Program-made: the position numbers and the translations under genes
Shown: positions 1 to 5,802 of the stretch, piece after piece
Numbering within the stretch: the first letter of the stretch is position 1
How the letters are laid out: every line of letters starts with the position of its first letter
Notes under the pieces: generated by a model
Database searches by the model: none
What the model was told of the DNA's origin: nothing
The model's input: the letters and a program-made list of their open reading frames with translations, nothing else
Source: Bacillus sp. JCM 19058
GTDB lineage: Bacteria > Bacillota > Bacilli > Bacillales_H > Bacillaceae_D
Direction of reading: 5' to 3'
NCBI GenBank assembly: GCA_001310555.1
Contig: BAXO01000141.1
Coordinates: forward strand, 1 to 7,355
DNA length: 7,355 nucleotides

Positions 1-36
1 ATCTTTTAATCCTGGTAATCTCGTGGTAAAATTCAT
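1..36 (-). CDS. ISL3-family transposase, first 12 codons only
   Basis: The ATG at 34-36 opens a frame reading MNFTTRLPGLKD up to the window edge. The start resembles ISL3-family transposases, whose next segment is normally a zinc-ribbon DNA-binding region that cannot be seen here. An AGGAG ribosome binding site (about 46-50 on the minus strand) lies roughly 10 bases upstream, inside the stem of a long hairpin at 37-108. Only the N-terminal tip is present, so integrity of the gene is unknown. Confidence 0.55.
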   Translation of the reverse strand, partial: MNFTTRLPGLKD

Positions 37-108
37 ATACGCGCAGCTCCTATCCTTTACTTGTTTCTCAACAATTCAAGGATACTGGATAAAGGAGGCT
101 GCGTGTAT
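37..108 (-). promoter_or_regulatory. Hairpin covering the ribosome binding site of the ISL3-like transposase
   Basis: The arms at 37-55 and 87-108 pair over about 19 bp: an outer 10-bp block with one G-U wobble, then 4 bp, then 5 bp, separated by small bulges, with a loop of about 31 bases. On the minus-strand RNA the 3' arm contains the AGGAG site and ends directly at the transposase ATG, so folding would hide the site. Protection of an IS from read-through transcription by such a hairpin is a known strategy (for example IS10 and IS50); its use here is inferred. On the plus strand the same hairpin is followed by eight T residues (108-115) and could act as a terminator of incoming transcription. 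Confidence 0.5.
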
Positions 109-167
109 TTTTTTTACCTCAATTGTTCCTCGACCCCAACATATATTGTAGAGCCATTAAAAAAAGA

Positions 168-208
168 GCACTTCCTAAGTCATATATAATAAAACTTTTG
201 GAAAGTGC
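168..208. terminator. Bidirectional hairpin terminator downstream of the VOC pseudogene
   Basis: The arms GCACTTCC (168-175) and GGAAAGTGC (200-208) pair with a single bulged base, and the stem can extend inward through AAGT/ACTT. On the minus strand the hairpin is followed by seven T residues (159-165 as A on the plus strand), suiting it to end transcription of the VOC pseudogene. On the plus strand it is followed by TTTTCTT. The ISL3-like element ends only a few bases beyond the minus-strand T run. Confidence 0.6.
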
Positions 209-313
209 CTTTTCTTATCTTAAATTAACAGTTAATTCTCTTCCCTCATCAATTTTATATGGAAACAAGTACTTTCTTTACCGAACTTACCTCCCTGACA
301 CTGCAAGCAATAC

Positions 314-742
314 TTATTCAAAATCTTTACTTAGAATATCTACACGCTCTTCAAAAGATACTTCACGATGAACTTCATGTAACATCCAAACATAACCATT
401 ACTATCCGAAAACATCGCATTGAAAATACCCATTTCTTCCATTCTTGTGACAGGCTGAATTTCTTTTGCACCAGCCGCAAGAGCTTTAGTATAAATTTCT
501 TGAATTCTGGAACGACAATATTAAACCAAAATGATTGTGGAACGCCTTCTTACGGTGCAAAAAGTTGATATTCCGAATTCTCATCAAGCATATGGAAGCG
601 TGTACCGTAAATATTAAATACTGCTTCGTTATTACCTACATTGAAATCAGTCTGTTCCACTACCTCTACGTCATGCTTTATACTCCTCCAAAGCAGCTTT
701 ACTATTTTTTACAACAAAATCGAATTCAACGCCCTGAACCAT
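314..742 (-). pseudogene. VOC/glyoxalase-like (PhnB-type) protein, broken
   Basis: The start is the ATG at 740-742 (MVQGVEFDFVVKNSKAAL) and the stop is at 314-316. Joined across frames the product resembles single-domain VOC proteins of about 140 residues. The middle contains a NIYGTRFHMLDEN segment and EGVPQSFWFNI, and the C-terminal part contains GYVWMLHEVHREVSFEERVD, typical of small PhnB/glyoxalase-like proteins with unassigned substrates. It is broken three ways. A frameshift near 678-690 appears to have cost a few codons (the usual KKIFDVE block reads only as K-HDVE). A nonsense TAA sits at 550-552 where a lysine is expected in APKEG. A further -1 frameshift lies near 510. Because one lesion is a substitution, this is true decay rather than only indel error. 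It ends about 105 bases before the hairpin terminator at 168-208. Confidence 0.75.
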
Positions 743-859
743 TTGACCACTCTACTATTAATTACTTAAACAAATCAAGCTGTTGCTAAGGCTTATGTTC
801 CACCTTACTCGATTTGCTATTTATATTTAGTAGTTTTTGTATCCTTCATTATATAATTC

Positions 860-1219
860 TTAATAACAGTTATTTTGTTTGGTTACAATCGACGCTCTAC
901 TGATGCTACAGCCTCCACGTGTGTCGGCGCTACTATGTGAACACAATTTATTATCCTCGTTGACTGTATGTGAATACAATTCGTTAGATGTTTTTGTGTT
1001 TTCTTTTTTTCGAATTTCTTCGCGCAGGTTTAAATTTTTCACCATCAAGACTATTACTTAAACCTGTTTTATATACAAACGTAATCATGGCAGGATCTTT
1101 GTTCCATCTTCATCTACTCCACCTACAATTACCTTATCAACAACACTTTCGAATACATATCGATCAAATGTATCAATCACTTCATTTTGTTCCAATACTT
1201 GTTTGAAGGCTAATAATCG
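860..1219 (-). pseudogene. Large serine recombinase, C-terminal remnant
   Basis: The first segment reads LLAFKQVLEQNEVIDTFDRY, followed by VFESVVDKVIVGG and DEDGTK. After a one-base loss near 1091-1096 it continues as DPAMITFVYKTG and SLDGEKFKPARRNSKKRKH. After another one-base slip near 990 it ends NELYSHTVNEDNKLCSHSSA... with stop at 860-862. The order of an 'FDR..FE..V.KV.VGG' segment, 'ITF.YKTG' and a basic tail matches the C-terminus of large serine recombinases of Bacillota integrative elements. The catalytic resolvase domain and zinc-ribbon are absent from the window, so no activity is expected. It marks the former presence of an integrative element. The product name is recalled from sequence pattern and not searched. 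Confidence 0.6.
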
Positions 1220-1312
1220 TTTTTTTTATATCTTTCTCTTCTTAAAGTAGGATCACAACCAAAACGTTTTTCTCTCGTACCAATGCACCTCCCCCACCTT
1301 ATCACTTGCCAT

Positions 1313-1480
1313 TTATGCTGGAAATAGGGCAAATAAATCTGATGTATCGACGAGTGTTTCAGCACTCTGCTTTATATTGCTATTAAACACTATAGAGGCA
1401 AAGGATTTTTCTTCTATCTCCTTTTGTCGTAGCTAACGAGCAATGCGTAACAGCAATCCTTTCACATCTAAAGCTATCAT
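1313..1480 (-). pseudogene. Coding-like remnant of unknown family
   Basis: From ATG 1478-1480 one frame reads MIALDVKGLLLRIAR, stops at TAG (1433-1435), then continues in the same frame as LRQKEIEEKSFASIVFNSN and SAETLVDTSDLFALFPA before TAA (1313-1315). The mixture of charged and hydrophobic residues looks protein-like, and coherence continues across the internal stop. I do not recognise the family. The frame may extend upstream (TVEEKLYKSYF near 1490-1523) if one T is added at 1490. Nearby at about 1283-1300 is a GGGGGAGG purine run that could be a ribosome binding site for a very short ORF. It lies between the recombinase remnant and the SEC-C gene. Confidence 0.3.
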
Positions 1481-1527
1481 TGATTCATAAAATAAGATTT
1501 ATAAAGTTTTTCTTCTACCGTAAACAC

Positions 1528-2805
1528 TTATAGATATATATTTAAAGTCTTCTCAATTATATTTAAAATAGAATTATCTTCATAACTCTTTAAAATAACA
1601 AGGATATCTTTCATTTTTAAAGTTATTTTATTACTTAGATTCACCATATCCTCTCTTAATTCCTCATTGTTTGTAATAAAGGCTGACAACTCATGTATTT
1701 GTATAACAGAAAAAAAACACAGCTAAAAAACCCGCCATCATACTCTCATCTATTTCATAGTATGGATCATTAGGTGTGAAGTACTTATTTGATGCCAAGA
1801 TATTAACGTGTATATATCCGGACAAGTCACCGTAAAACAAATCATGCAAATCTTTTGCAATAGGGTTTCCTAAGCGTAATAATTCGTCAGATAGTTCTTG
1901 AACAGTTATACGAGTATTAAATTTTCTACCCGTTTCTATTTCTTCAATTTTAGTTTTTGAAGGAGAACCTTTAGGTGTTATTCCTCTTACATGGGTACCC
2001 ATTTCTAATCCAATTAAAGGTGCTACCTTTTCTTCAAAAAAGTTCACTATTACGTGCATAAACAGCAAGGTTTAAATATGATTCATAAATTGATCTAACA
2101 GTAGCAAATATATTTTCTGCATATGATTCTTCTATTAATATTTTAATTACATTTAGATTCTTCATTGTCTTATATAAACAGAATTCAACAAATCTATCTT
2201 GTGAATCTACTTTAAAATCCTCATAATTTATCAACCCGTCGTTATTATCAACTATAAATTTTGATATACCTAATTCAAGCTTATTAAGCGAATCATAAAT
2301 AAATTCTTCCAAAATATCATTTACTAGTAATACATATCGAACAACATTTATTTCTTCATCTCCTATTTCTCCGTTAACAAATTCATTAAATTCTTTGACA
2401 GCATCATTCCATTCTTTAATATCTTTATCAGGCATTTTTTCTTCGTTGCTCTCTGTTAATATTACCCCCGTTTTATATGTAGCATATAACTTATCCTCAG
2501 CGATACCTGCCTTTCTACCTATATGTACAAATCGAGTATCTATACGAAATTGATTTAATATGGAAGTATAGAAAATTTTATCGTTACCTCCTAACTCTCT
2601 TCCAAATGTATCCTCAAATTCCACCGCTATTTCTTCAAGCCCTTCCATAACTATATCTGAAACTTTGACAATCCGAGATATTTCACCATCCTTATTTATG
2701 GTCCATTTAAAATCTTTATTTTTGCAACATTTTTTTATAAATCTTGCCATTACCACATGGACATTCCATATCATCTTCGATTTCAGAATAATTATATTCC
2801 ATCAT
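1528..2805 (-). pseudogene. SEC-C motif protein with DUF5677-like C-terminal half, three homopolymer frameshifts
   Basis: Translation likely starts at ATG 2803-2805, preceded by a GAGGGGG ribosome binding site. Residues 14-27 read ECPCGNGKIYKKCC, a textbook SEC-C zinc motif (Cys15, Cys17, Cys26, Cys27), visible only if one A is removed from the A7 run at 2730-2736. Removing one T at 2036-2041 (run of six) joins YARNSELF to EEKVAPLIGLEMGTHVRG. Removing one T at 1710-1717 (run of eight) joins AGFLAVFF to SVIQIHELSAFITNNEELR. The restored product is about 424 residues, with stop at 1528-1530. The C-terminal half has a VRSIYESYL helix (Arg about 237, Glu about 241) and LSGYIH (about 333), suggestive of DUF5677; that label is less certain than SEC-C. 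SEC-C motifs occur in SecA tails and many accessory proteins; function here is unknown. As written, three fragments result. Confidence 0.75.
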
Positions 2806-2810
2806 TCAAT

Positions 2811-2817
2811 CCCCCTC
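2811..2817 (-). promoter_or_regulatory. Ribosome binding site of the SEC-C gene
   Basis: GAGGGGG on the minus strand lies five bases before ATG 2803-2805 and eight before a second ATG at 2800-2802. It supports a start here, upstream of the first long open segment, which begins only at 2774 and lacks the SEC-C cysteines. Confidence 0.65.
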
Positions 2818-3069
2818 ACATCTTATTTTTATTACCTACAACTTTACTCTTTTCAAATTTCTTTATAGTCACCGCTATCTCGTATTACCTCATCCCAATC
2901 ATTTCAATACAGTAAATCTATTATATCTATAGTTAGTAGTGCAAGTCACTTCTCCCCTATAAAAAGTTCATTATATAATTCCAGAAATATTATCTACAAC
3001 TGTCATACTATTTCTTCAACATCTTTCGAGAAGTGACTGAATGAGCCGTTTACCTGCGTGCTGTACCAA
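2818..3069. other. Gap between the SEC-C gene and the helicase remnant
   Basis: About 250 bases with no gene I can name. On the minus strand a short stretch near 2870-2915 reads DWDEVIRDSGDYKEI and could be a scrap of a lost gene. After the helicase remnant's stop the same frame continues LVQHAGKRLIQSLLERC (about 3015-3069), also unassigned. Promoter-like hexamers for the SEC-C gene (TTGAAA near 2855) are weak and not convincing. Confidence 0.3.
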
Positions 3070-3326
3070 TCATTCTTTCTCTATTTCTAACACTTCTTGC
3101 TTAATCGGACCTTCTAAGGCATCTTCATGTTCATTTAATGCTAGTGAAGCAATCTCAAATTCTCTGGCGTATAAATCGAATAAATTAGACTTCAAGTCCA
3201 ATACCTCTAGCATAGTTACATTGATATTCTCTTCCGTTAATAGTCTGTTGATGGCTTCCATTGGGGTTCATATAATATTACAACGTGGGCTGCCTGTATA
3301 TTTAATCCCACACCACCGGCAGTAGG
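3070..3326 (-). pseudogene. SNF2-family helicase, C-terminal remnant lacking motif VI
   Basis: The first piece (3326 down to about 3245) reads PTAGGVGLNIQAAHVVILYE followed by PQWKPS, matching the helicase motif V region of SNF2/DEAD-like phage helicases. The frame then jumps to NRLLTEENINVTMLEVLDLK, SNLFDLYAREFE and a tail ending EVLEIEKE (stop 3070-3072), matching the C-terminal end of the same family. The usual segment between these blocks, including motif VI (QAxxRxxRxGQ with its arginine finger), is missing, so there is an internal deletion of about 20 codons plus a frame change. All of the ATPase lobe 1 is also absent. It lies downstream of the methyltransferase remnant on the same strand, an arrangement seen in siphophage and prophage early modules. 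No activity is expected. Confidence 0.75.
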
Positions 3327-3348
3327 TTGCTTCTTCTTTAGATTTAGA

Positions 3349-3494
3349 TTAAAAGAGATATCCTATGGAGTTCCTGTGATTTTTGGCCATTTCAAGATTA
3401 GCTCTGATCGCTCCATTTAATTCATTATAAAATGGCCATCAATCCATTCCATGACCTTTTCTTCGTATACCTCTTGTTCATTTAAAGACATCAT
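3349..3494 (-). pseudogene. Small phage-type hypothetical protein, one frameshift
   Basis: ATG 3492-3494 (or 3489-3491) is preceded by a GAAAGG ribosome binding site. The frame reads MMSLNEQEVYEEKVMEWIDG and HF, then needs one extra base in the A4 run at 3429-3432 to continue YNELNGAIRANLEMAKNHRN and SIGYLF with stop at 3349-3351. The restored product is about 48 residues, acidic then basic, with no domain I recognise. Its place between the methyltransferase and helicase remnants suggests it belonged to the same phage operon. Confidence 0.45.
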
Positions 3495-3576
3495 GCACCT
3501 TTCTTCTTTCGGCACTTTTAACCAATAAAAAAGCACATTAGACGAGAAAAATCCAACAAGCTAAGAAATTAATCTA

Positions 3577-4146
3577 TTATAAAATTTCTGCAATACCAGC
3601 CCTAATATATTCCGCACATGGTACAGCGATCGCATTTCCAATCGCTTTATATCTTGCATAATCGCTTCATTCTTATCTCCTAAAGCTATCCAGCCCTCTG
3701 GTAATCCTATTAACCGTTCACATTTCAATGGAGTTAGTTGTCGGATATAACCCTCTTTTTCTTTCTCTTCATACCAAAATGAAAAGATATTAACTGAACC
3801 AGCTAGCAAAGTTGGGAAAGGGGCATTTGTCCGTCCGAAACTTCCAATGAATCCTGTGAATCCTAATTTCTTTTATCTTTTGCGGTACTTCGCATACGTC
3901 TTTCTTGAAAGGGGCGTACGACGGGTATTTTTCCTCCTTGCTTTTTTTAGAAGATCTTCGACTGGCTGTGGTGGAGTTTGGCCTGCTTTCACTGCAGGAC
4001 GCTGAACATGATTGCAGTTCGTGGGCTATAAATAATATTTCTCTGGAACATTCTCCTCTAAAATCTACCACGAGGAAGATACGTCTTCTTCTTTGAGTAA
4101 GTATGGGCTTTCCCCAATACCGGGAATCATCATTCAAAATTTTCAT
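3577..4146 (-). pseudogene. Phage-type C5-cytosine DNA methyltransferase, C-terminal remnant
   Basis: The first frame (from 4146) contains SRYWG...QRRRRIFLVVDFRGE, equivalent to motif VIII (QxRxR) of C5-cytosine methyltransferases. A second frame around 3890-3945 reads GGKIPVVRPFQERRMRSTAK. A third from about 3865 reads GFTGFIGSFGRTNAPFPTLL, then GSVNIFSFWYEEKEKEGYIR and QLTPLKCERLIGLPEGW (motif IX-like). After a last slip near 3650 it reads YKAIGNAIAVPCAEYI (motif X) with stop at 3577-3579. The N-terminal half with the SAM-binding motif I, the PC catalytic cysteine and the ENV motif is missing; a TAG stop lies immediately before the first ATG. At least three frame changes and a truncation make this nonfunctional. 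The family assignment is strong because motifs VIII, IX and X occur in order. Confidence 0.85.
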
Positions 4147-4161
4147 CTCCTATTTAACAAC

Positions 4162-4200
4162 AAAAAACGCCATCTGTCGGTAAGTACCCTTCAAATGACG
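4162..4200 (-). terminator. Intrinsic terminator upstream of the methyltransferase remnant
   Basis: On the minus strand CGTCATTTG (4192-4200) pairs with CAGATGGCG (4168-4176) over nine positions with two G-U wobbles. An inner GGTA/TACC pairing tightens the loop, and six T residues follow (4162-4167 as A on the plus strand). It would stop minus-strand transcription about 16 bases before the methyltransferase fragment begins, so that fragment is probably also untranscribed from upstream. Confidence 0.6.
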
Positions 4201-4338
4201 TTAAAAGCAATTATTGAAATAATAAAAGTGAAAGGAAAAACCTGAAGTTTTATCACTATTATTATCAATTTTCTCATAACAAAAGACGCTTCAAACCCTG
4301 TTAGGAATTCGCTGCAATTTTTTTTAAAATTTAATTTG
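4201..4338. other. AT-rich stretch between the methyltransferase remnant and the IS4 target site
   Basis: I see no gene here. The junction replaces what should be the N-terminal half of the methyltransferase, so the DNA probably belongs to a different source that ended at the terminator at 4162-4200. It might be the end of another element, but no inverted repeat or recognised sequence supports that. Confidence 0.3.
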
Positions 4339-4349
4339 AATTAATCAAA
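4339..4349. repeat. Left arm of the palindromic IS4 target site
   Basis: AATTAATCAAA here and its exact reverse complement TTTGATTAATT at 5767-5777 flank the IS4 element. Removing the element and one copy of the 9-bp duplication brings them together as an 11-bp perfect inverted repeat around a GTA centre. Confidence 0.9.
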
Positions 4350-4355
4350 GTATTT
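4347..4355. repeat. Target site duplication, left copy (AAAGTATTT)
   Basis: AAAGTATTT directly abuts the left inverted repeat of the IS4 element and is repeated exactly at 5761-5769. A 9-bp duplication fits IS4-family elements and fixes the element ends at 4356 and 5760. Confidence 0.93.
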
Positions 4356-4377
4356 CACTAGCGTTGCACTAATTAAT
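4356..4377 (+). repeat. IS4 element left terminal inverted repeat
   Basis: CACTAGCGTTGCACTAATTA pairs in inverted orientation with 5739-5760, with mismatches at repeat positions 6, 7, 10, 14, 15 and 19. Confidence 0.85.
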
Positions 4378-4416
4378 TTTGATTAATAAGAAGACTACAA
4401 ATATTCGTTAATTTAG

Positions 4417-4445
4417 TTTTAAGTAAAGAAAAAGTCCTTTATAAT
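4417..4445 (+). promoter_or_regulatory. Probable transposase promoter
   Basis: A perfect -10 hexamer TATAAT lies at 4440-4445. The -35 element 17 bases upstream (TTTTAA, 4417-4422) is poor. Transcription would start near 4452, after the upstream ATG at 4448, which supports initiation at 4496. Confidence 0.5.
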
Positions 4446-4495
4446 GGATGAGTCAGGTGGTCACCCGTCCAAATCCAATAAAAAGGACCAAACAC

Positions 4496-5611
4496 ATGGA
4501 TAAGGTTACACGAAAAACATCATTTGGGCAATGGTTTTCACCCATAAATCTTGAACTTTTTGAAGAACAGGTAAAATCATTGAAAACAGATTATTATACA
4601 AAGAAATTAAAGACAAAATCCTTTTTGAAGTTACTGATGTATGCACAACTGGAAGGAGTCGAAAGTTTGCATGAGTTAAGTGATCGCCTTTTTGATGACC
4701 AGCTTCAAAAAGAAATTTCACTGAATTCCATCAGTATTGCTCAATTATCTCGTCGATTGAAAGGGTTAAATCCGACGATCTTTCAGCGTTTGCTTGCCGA
4801 TTTAATCGGGCAAATCTATGCAAAAACCCACTATACGAAGCTTGCCATGCCGTTAAAAATTGTGGATTCGAGTACGTTACCCCTTTCTTTGACCAACCAT
4901 CCCTGGGCAAAGTTTCGAAAAACAAAGGCCGGTGTAAAGCTTCATTTGCGCCTTGTCTTTATGGAAAAAGGGGTATCTTATCCGGATAAAGCCGTCCTGA
5001 CAACGGCCAAGGAACATGACCGAAATCAACTGGAAGTGATGGTGGATGACAAGGAAAGCATGTATGTGTTTGACCGTGGCTATCTCGATTATGAACGCTT
5101 TGATCGAATGACTGATGATGGCTACTTTTTCCTATCAAGACTACGAAAAAATGCCGTTGTTCGGAAAGTTGAATCCTTTTCACTTCCGGAAGAGACAGCC
5201 GTCTTATCGGATGAGATGGTCTTTATCGGGACCGCACAGAATCGTGCTGAAAACGTCTTTCGGCTATTGAAAGTAAAGGATACCGATGGGAATGAGCTCC
5301 ACTTAATCACGAATCGCTTTGATTTGAGTGCGAATGAGATTTCTGACATGTACAAATCTCGCTGGGCGATTGAATTATTCTTCAAATGGATCAAGCAGCA
5401 CTTGAATATCAAAAAGTTCTACGGTCAAAGCGATAGGGCGATTGAAAGCCAAGTGTATATGGCATTGATTGTGTATTGTTTACATGTTCTCGTACAGCTA
5501 CAAACCCACAGTACCCGTAAAATTCTACAAATTAGCCGTTATTTAAGGGCCGCTTTATGGAAGCATTCAAGAATCTGGATACGTAAAATCCAAGGAAAGG
5601 CCGTTCCTTAA
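4496..5611 (+). CDS. IS4-family DDE transposase, intact (371 aa)
   Basis: This enzyme cuts and joins the IS ends by DDE chemistry. I place the start at ATG 4496-4498 (MDKVTRKTSFGQWFSPINLE) because AAAAGGA (4481-4487) lies eight bases upstream and MDK-TSFGQWFSPI is the usual beginning of this Bacillus branch. An in-frame ATG at 4448 would add 16 residues but precedes the predicted transcription start and lacks a good ribosome site. Catalytic residues by motif are Asp124 (IVDSST), Asp193 (YVFDRGYLD) and Glu293. The IS4 signature Y-(2)-R-(3)-E-(6)-K is exact as Tyr286, Arg289, Glu293 and Lys300 in YKSRWAIELFFKWIK. N-terminal residues 1-100 form the helical region typical of the family, and a beta-rich insertion lies between Asp193 and Glu293. 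No lesion is seen, so it is probably functional. Confidence 0.96.
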   Translation: MDKVTRKTSFGQWFSPINLELFEEQVKSLKTDYYTKKLKTKSFLKLLMYAQLEGVESLHELSDRLFDDQLQKEISLNSISIAQLSRRLKGLNPTIFQRLLADLIGQIYAKTHYTKLAMPLKIVDSSTLPLSLTNHPWAKFRKTKAGVKLHLRLVFMEKGVSYPDKAVLTTAKEHDRNQLEVMVDDKESMYVFDRGYLDYERFDRMTDDGYFFLSRLRKNAVVRKVESFSLPEETAVLSDEMVFIGTAQNRAENVFRLLKVKDTDGNELHLITNRFDLSANEISDMYKSRWAIELFFKWIKQHLNIKKFYGQSDRAIESQVYMALIVYCLHVLVQLQTHSTRKILQISRYLRAALWKHSRIWIRKIQGKAVP

Positions 5612-5738
5612 ATCATCAGATGTCGCTGTCACTTAATTGTAACTGTAAATTATTTTCCAAATGGACGGATCCACCTATTAGTTAGGGTCTTCCTTTTTTT
5701 GGTTTTATGCTCAAAATAAATAAAACAGAATATTCAGA
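5612..5738. other. Noncoding 3' segment of the IS4 element
   Basis: Between the transposase stop and the right inverted repeat no second ORF is visible. AAGGAA/TTCCTT around the stop codon could form a small stem, but no T run follows, so I do not call a terminator. The T run at 5693-5700 has no adjoining stable stem. Confidence 0.5.
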
Positions 5739-5760
5739 TATTATTTATGCGACATTAGTG
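5739..5760 (-). repeat. IS4 element right terminal inverted repeat
   Basis: Its reverse complement begins CACTAATGTCGCATAAAT and matches the left end at 16 of 22 positions. It abuts the right copy of the 9-bp target duplication. Confidence 0.85.
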
Positions 5761-5769
5761 AAAGTATTT
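5761..5769. repeat. Target site duplication, right copy (AAAGTATTT)
   Basis: Exact copy of 4347-4355, immediately outside the right inverted repeat. Confidence 0.93.
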
Positions 5770-5777
5770 GATTAATT
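5767..5777. repeat. Right arm of the palindromic IS4 target site
   Basis: TTTGATTAATT is the exact reverse complement of 4339-4349. It lies about 25 bases past the stop of the nuclease-like gene, where a transcription terminator or regulatory hairpin could be expected, although the restored hairpin is purely AT-rich and lacks a clear T tract. Confidence 0.85.
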
Positions 5778-5802
5778 TATAAAAAGCTAACTTGATTTTC
5801 AA

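Larger units (their letters stand above)
1..155 (-). mobile_element. ISL3-like insertion sequence, 5' end only (runs off the left edge)
   Basis: Read on the minus strand, the element would begin at position 155 with GGCTCTACAATATATG, followed by a TTGGGGT block. A GGCTCT-type terminus is typical of ISL3-family inverted repeats. About 120 bases in, at 36, an ORF begins with MNFTTRLPGLKD, which resembles the N-terminus of Bacillota ISL3-family transposases. The other end lies outside the window, so the boundary rests on the terminus and the transposase start alone. ISL3 elements usually make 8-bp duplications; the adjacent 8 bases would be 156-163. The family assignment comes from recall of short motifs and is moderately secure. 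Confidence 0.6.
4356..5760 (+). mobile_element. Complete IS4-family insertion sequence (1405 bp)
   Basis: The element begins CACTAGCGTTGCA and ends with the complement of CACTAATGTCGCA. The terminal inverted repeats match at 16 of the first 22 positions. It is flanked by perfect 9-bp direct repeats and carries a single full-length DDE transposase. Length and organisation fit the IS4Bsu1-like Bacillus branch of the IS4 family; the exact named element cannot be settled without a database. It is visibly less AT-rich than its surroundings and its gene is intact, unlike its neighbours, which points to a more recent arrival. It separates the nuclease-like gene on the right from the phage remnants on the left without interrupting either recognisable reading frame. 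Confidence 0.93.

Noticed and set aside
879..1010. Minus-strand frame with CVHIVAPTHVEAV, briefly reminiscent of an RNA methyltransferase
   Set aside because: The overlapping frame fits the serine recombinase tail better and joins the upstream recombinase segments.
123..1206. Several plus-strand ORFs of 60-84 codons
   Set aside because: They are antisense to the VOC and recombinase remnants, lack ribosome binding sites and read as low-complexity translations of AT-rich complement.
3041..3325. Plus-strand ORF of 94 codons
   Set aside because: It is antisense to the SNF2 remnant and has a serine-rich shadow composition.
3262..3348. Minus-strand frame with CRWCGIKYTGSPRC, resembling a zinc ribbon
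   Set aside because: The same bases in another frame give a long, precise SNF2 motif V match (AGGVGLNIQAAHVVIL), so the CxxC is a by-product of GGT/GGG-rich codons.
4448..4495. Upstream in-frame ATG that would lengthen the transposase by 16 residues
   Set aside because: It overlaps the promoter, has no good ribosome binding site and adds residues not typical of the family.
4506..5412. Four minus-strand ORFs inside the IS4 element
   Set aside because: They are shadows of the intact transposase gene.
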